A stretch of 40,700 nucleotides of DNA, taken from assembly GCA_035650495.1 (NCBI GenBank), contig DASRHK010000037.1:1-40700 (forward strand). The letters run 5' to 3'. Each line of letters starts with the position of its first letter. Positions within the stretch are counted from its first letter, which is position 1. Below the pieces are notes generated by a model. That model worked only from the letters and a program-made list of their open reading frames with translations. It ran no database searches and was not told the origin of the DNA. Shown here one piece after another: positions 39,096 to 40,700 of this stretch. This stretch comes from DASRHK01 sp035650495. GTDB taxonomy: Bacteria > Pseudomonadota > Gammaproteobacteria > Nevskiales > Nevskiaceae. The position numbers were made by a program, and so were the translations under genes.

Positions 39096-40700
39096 TTAGA
39101 AATTCCCGCTGAGCCGCAGCACCACCGCGCGCGGCGCAACGTAAGTGACGGTGTCGTGAGAGGGCATGCCGTTCGTGGTCACGTTGACCTTGCCGCGCCG
39201 GTCCAGCGCGTTGTCGAGCGAAACGGAGAGCTGCGGCCAGTAGCCGCCGCCGACGGGATTGGCGAACACGTTCAGATCGAGCGTGCCGTAGCCGAAGGTC
39301 TCAGCCGTGCATTCGATCTTGTTGCACGCGTGACCCAGGAACATCTGGCGCGCCGAAACGCCGGCGAGCCAGCTCTTGATCGAATGCACGTACGCCAGCG
39401 TCGCAGCGGCCTGCCAGCGCGGCGCCAGCGGCCACCGCGAGCCGGAAGGCACGGTGATGCCGGAGGGCGAGTTGTAGGACGACGTCGTGATCGTCCGGTT
39501 CCACGCGCCGGACGCATCGAGCGACAAGCCGGGAGCGAACGCCGGCTGGTAGCGAAGGGAGAGCTCGACGCCATCGCCTCTGGCGCTGCCGACATTGTCG
39601 ATGTAGTTGACCAGCCCATCCGACGTCACCTGGAAGATCTGCGGACTCTTCCAGTCGATGTGATACGCGGACATGTCCAGGCGCAGCGAGCGGTTCAGCC
39701 AGTCGCTGCGCACGCCGAGCTCGTAGTTCCAGAGCGAGTCGGATCGGTACACCTCCGGCACGGTGCTCCGCGGCGCCGTGATCTGCGGACCGCCGAAGCG
39801 GAAGCCGCGGGAGACGGTCAGATACGTCCGCAGCCTGTCCGTCGGCGAGAAGACCAGCGAAGCCTTGGGGCTGATCCCGTGCTCGCTCACGCCTTGCTCG
39901 CGCGAGACGTCGGCAACGCCGCCGTTCTGCAGCACGAAATCGGCGCCGCCCGTGGTGATGAGGCCGCCAGATTGCATTCGATAGCCGCGAGCCCCGAGTG
40001 TCGCTTCCCAGTGCTTGCCGAAGCTGCGCGTCACTTCGCCGAAGAGCGCTTCCTCCTCGAGATCGACGTCGCCGATCAGATCGGCGATGTCGACTTCGCC
40101 GTTGAGCTCGGAATTCTCCGGGCAGAACGTCGTCACGCCTTCCACGCCGGGAAGCAGCGGCAGCGTCGGGAGGCCATTGGCGGCAGCGATGTTGGTGCAG
40201 TCGTAGAGATGGAGCTGGTAGTAAAAAGCGCCGGCCAGCCATTTCCACGGCGAGCCGTCCGACGCCGACGTCGCCCGCAACTCCTGCGTGATGCCGTGGC
40301 TCTTGTTGTTGTTCGCGCCCGCCAGCACCGGCGGCGGCATGTCTCCGATCACGCGCGACGCATCGAGGAAAACGTCGAAGTGCTTTCGCACGTACGACGT
40401 CTGCGACAGGAGATCGCCCCAATCGAACTCGCGCGTGATGCCCAGTGTGCCCAGCGTGTAGCTCGACTCGGCAGGACTGGGGCGCGGCGAATCGCTCCGC
40501 GAAAGATTCCCGTCGTAGTTGTCGGTGTAGTTGAGATTGTCCTCGTGCGTGCGCTGCGTCGTCACCATCAGCGATACGTTCCAGCGATCGGCCGGCAGCC
40601 ACGTCACGGCGCCGCGAAAGCCGGTTTGGCCGAGCGTGTTGACGTCGGGCCTCGTGGGCGCGGTGGTTTCGTCATCGACATAGCCGGGCGCGTTGCGGTG
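39096..40700 (-). CDS. TonB-dependent receptor, C-terminal part (runs off window)
   Basis: The minus-strand frame is open from the window edge to TAA at 39096-39098, giving 534 residues of beta-barrel; the plug and signal peptide lie outside. Typical receptor strands include 'RSFGKHWEATLGARGYRMQSGG', 'GISPKASLVFSPTDRLRTYLTVSRGFRFGG', 'SDSLWNYELGVRSDWLNRSLRLDMSAYHIDWKSPQI', 'NVGSARGDGVELSLRYQPAFAPGLSLDASG' and the last strands ending in aromatic GNF. This matches the sphingomonad/xanthomonad-like group of oligomer-uptake receptors ('GFRFGG', 'N.G.A...GVEL'). Two Cys in 'HACNKIECTAETFG' and others near 'YDCTNIAA...TTFCPENSE' may form loop disulfides. The ligand is unknown; the downstream prolyl oligopeptidase suggests peptides. 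Confidence 0.93.
   Translation of the reverse strand, partial: HRNAPGYVDDETTAPTRPDVNTLGQTGFRGAVTWLPADRWNVSLMVTTQRTHEDNLNYTDNYDGNLSRSDSPRPSPAESSYTLGTLGITREFDWGDLLSQTSYVRKHFDVFLDASRVIGDMPPPVLAGANNNKSHGITQELRATSASDGSPWKWLAGAFYYQLHLYDCTNIAAANGLPTLPLLPGVEGVTTFCPENSELNGEVDIADLIGDVDLEEEALFGEVTRSFGKHWEATLGARGYRMQSGGLITTGGADFVLQNGGVADVSREQGVSEHGISPKASLVFSPTDRLRTYLTVSRGFRFGGPQITAPRSTVPEVYRSDSLWNYELGVRSDWLNRSLRLDMSAYHIDWKSPQIFQVTSDGLVNYIDNVGSARGDGVELSLRYQPAFAPGLSLDASGAWNRTITTSSYNSPSGITVPSGSRWPLAPRWQAAATLAYVHSIKSWLAGVSARQMFLGHACNKIECTAETFGYGTLDLNVFANPVGGGYWPQLSVSLDNALDRRGKVNVTTNGMPSHDTVTYVAPRAVVLRLSGNF

Overview
The window is 40.7 kb of dense, GC-rich, gapless bacterial DNA. It holds 28 intact protein genes plus one partial gene at each edge, and I see no tRNA, rRNA, IS element, prophage or CRISPR. 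ZapE, a YfiR/CHASE8 sensory operon, two TonB-dependent receptors, a DUF1302/DUF1329 pair, GH92, a prolyl oligopeptidase and a CspA-type protein point to a Gram-negative proteobacterium. A gammaproteobacterium of the Steroidobacteraceae/Nevskiales type is my best guess. That is inference from gene content, not a phylogenetic placement.

Layout. (1) 1-1246 (+): the tail of a probable acyltransferase, then zapE. (2) 10105-1375 (-): a four-gene set encoding a LolA/LolB-like periplasmic protein, a giant Asp-box beta-propeller protein, a TonB-domain lipoprotein and a membrane-anchored GH94-like enzyme. A large inverted-repeat element overlaps its stop codon. (3) 18816-10351 (-): a seven-gene operon, mostly joined by 4-bp ATGA/GTGA overlaps. 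It runs TonB-dependent receptor, YfiR, CHASE8-HAMP histidine kinase, Rec-DUF3369 protein, Rec-histidine kinase, YbhP-like EEP protein and cardiolipin synthase, and ends in a 128-bp inverted repeat. A Rec-HK-Rec hybrid is transcribed divergently from it (18970-20595). (4) 20682-22145 (+): an unknown coiled-coil/proline-rich protein and exonuclease III. (5) 28259-22105 (-): an M20 peptidase, a class III cyclase with TPRs, and a GH92 mannosidase. (6) 28395-29138 (+): a cold-shock protein with a long leader and its own terminator, then an RRM protein. (7) 29160-36276: a hydrophobic-compound-type cluster of DUF1302, DUF1329, haloalkane dehalogenase-like hydrolase, an unknown protein, a double DsbA/HCCA-isomerase protein and a TetR regulator. 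Three copies of one small palindrome lie at its gene starts. (8) 40700-36273 (-): a TonB-dependent receptor (partial), a prolyl oligopeptidase and an alpha/beta hydrolase.

The two most interesting systems are regions 3 and 7. Region 3 looks like a rewired YfiBNR circuit. YfiR and the CHASE8 periplasmic domain are kept, but the diguanylate cyclase output is replaced by a histidine kinase and the outer-membrane partner by a TonB-dependent receptor. It feeds three response-regulator proteins and is translationally coupled to phospholipid synthesis. Region 7 looks like a self-contained TetR regulon: a candidate operator TTGACAT-N-ATGTAAA recurs at 33656, 34273 and 35642, once over the -35 box of a recognisable promoter. 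The window also carries short REP-like palindromes that lie in frame inside protein-coding genes, most strikingly as the interdomain linker of the double DsbA protein.
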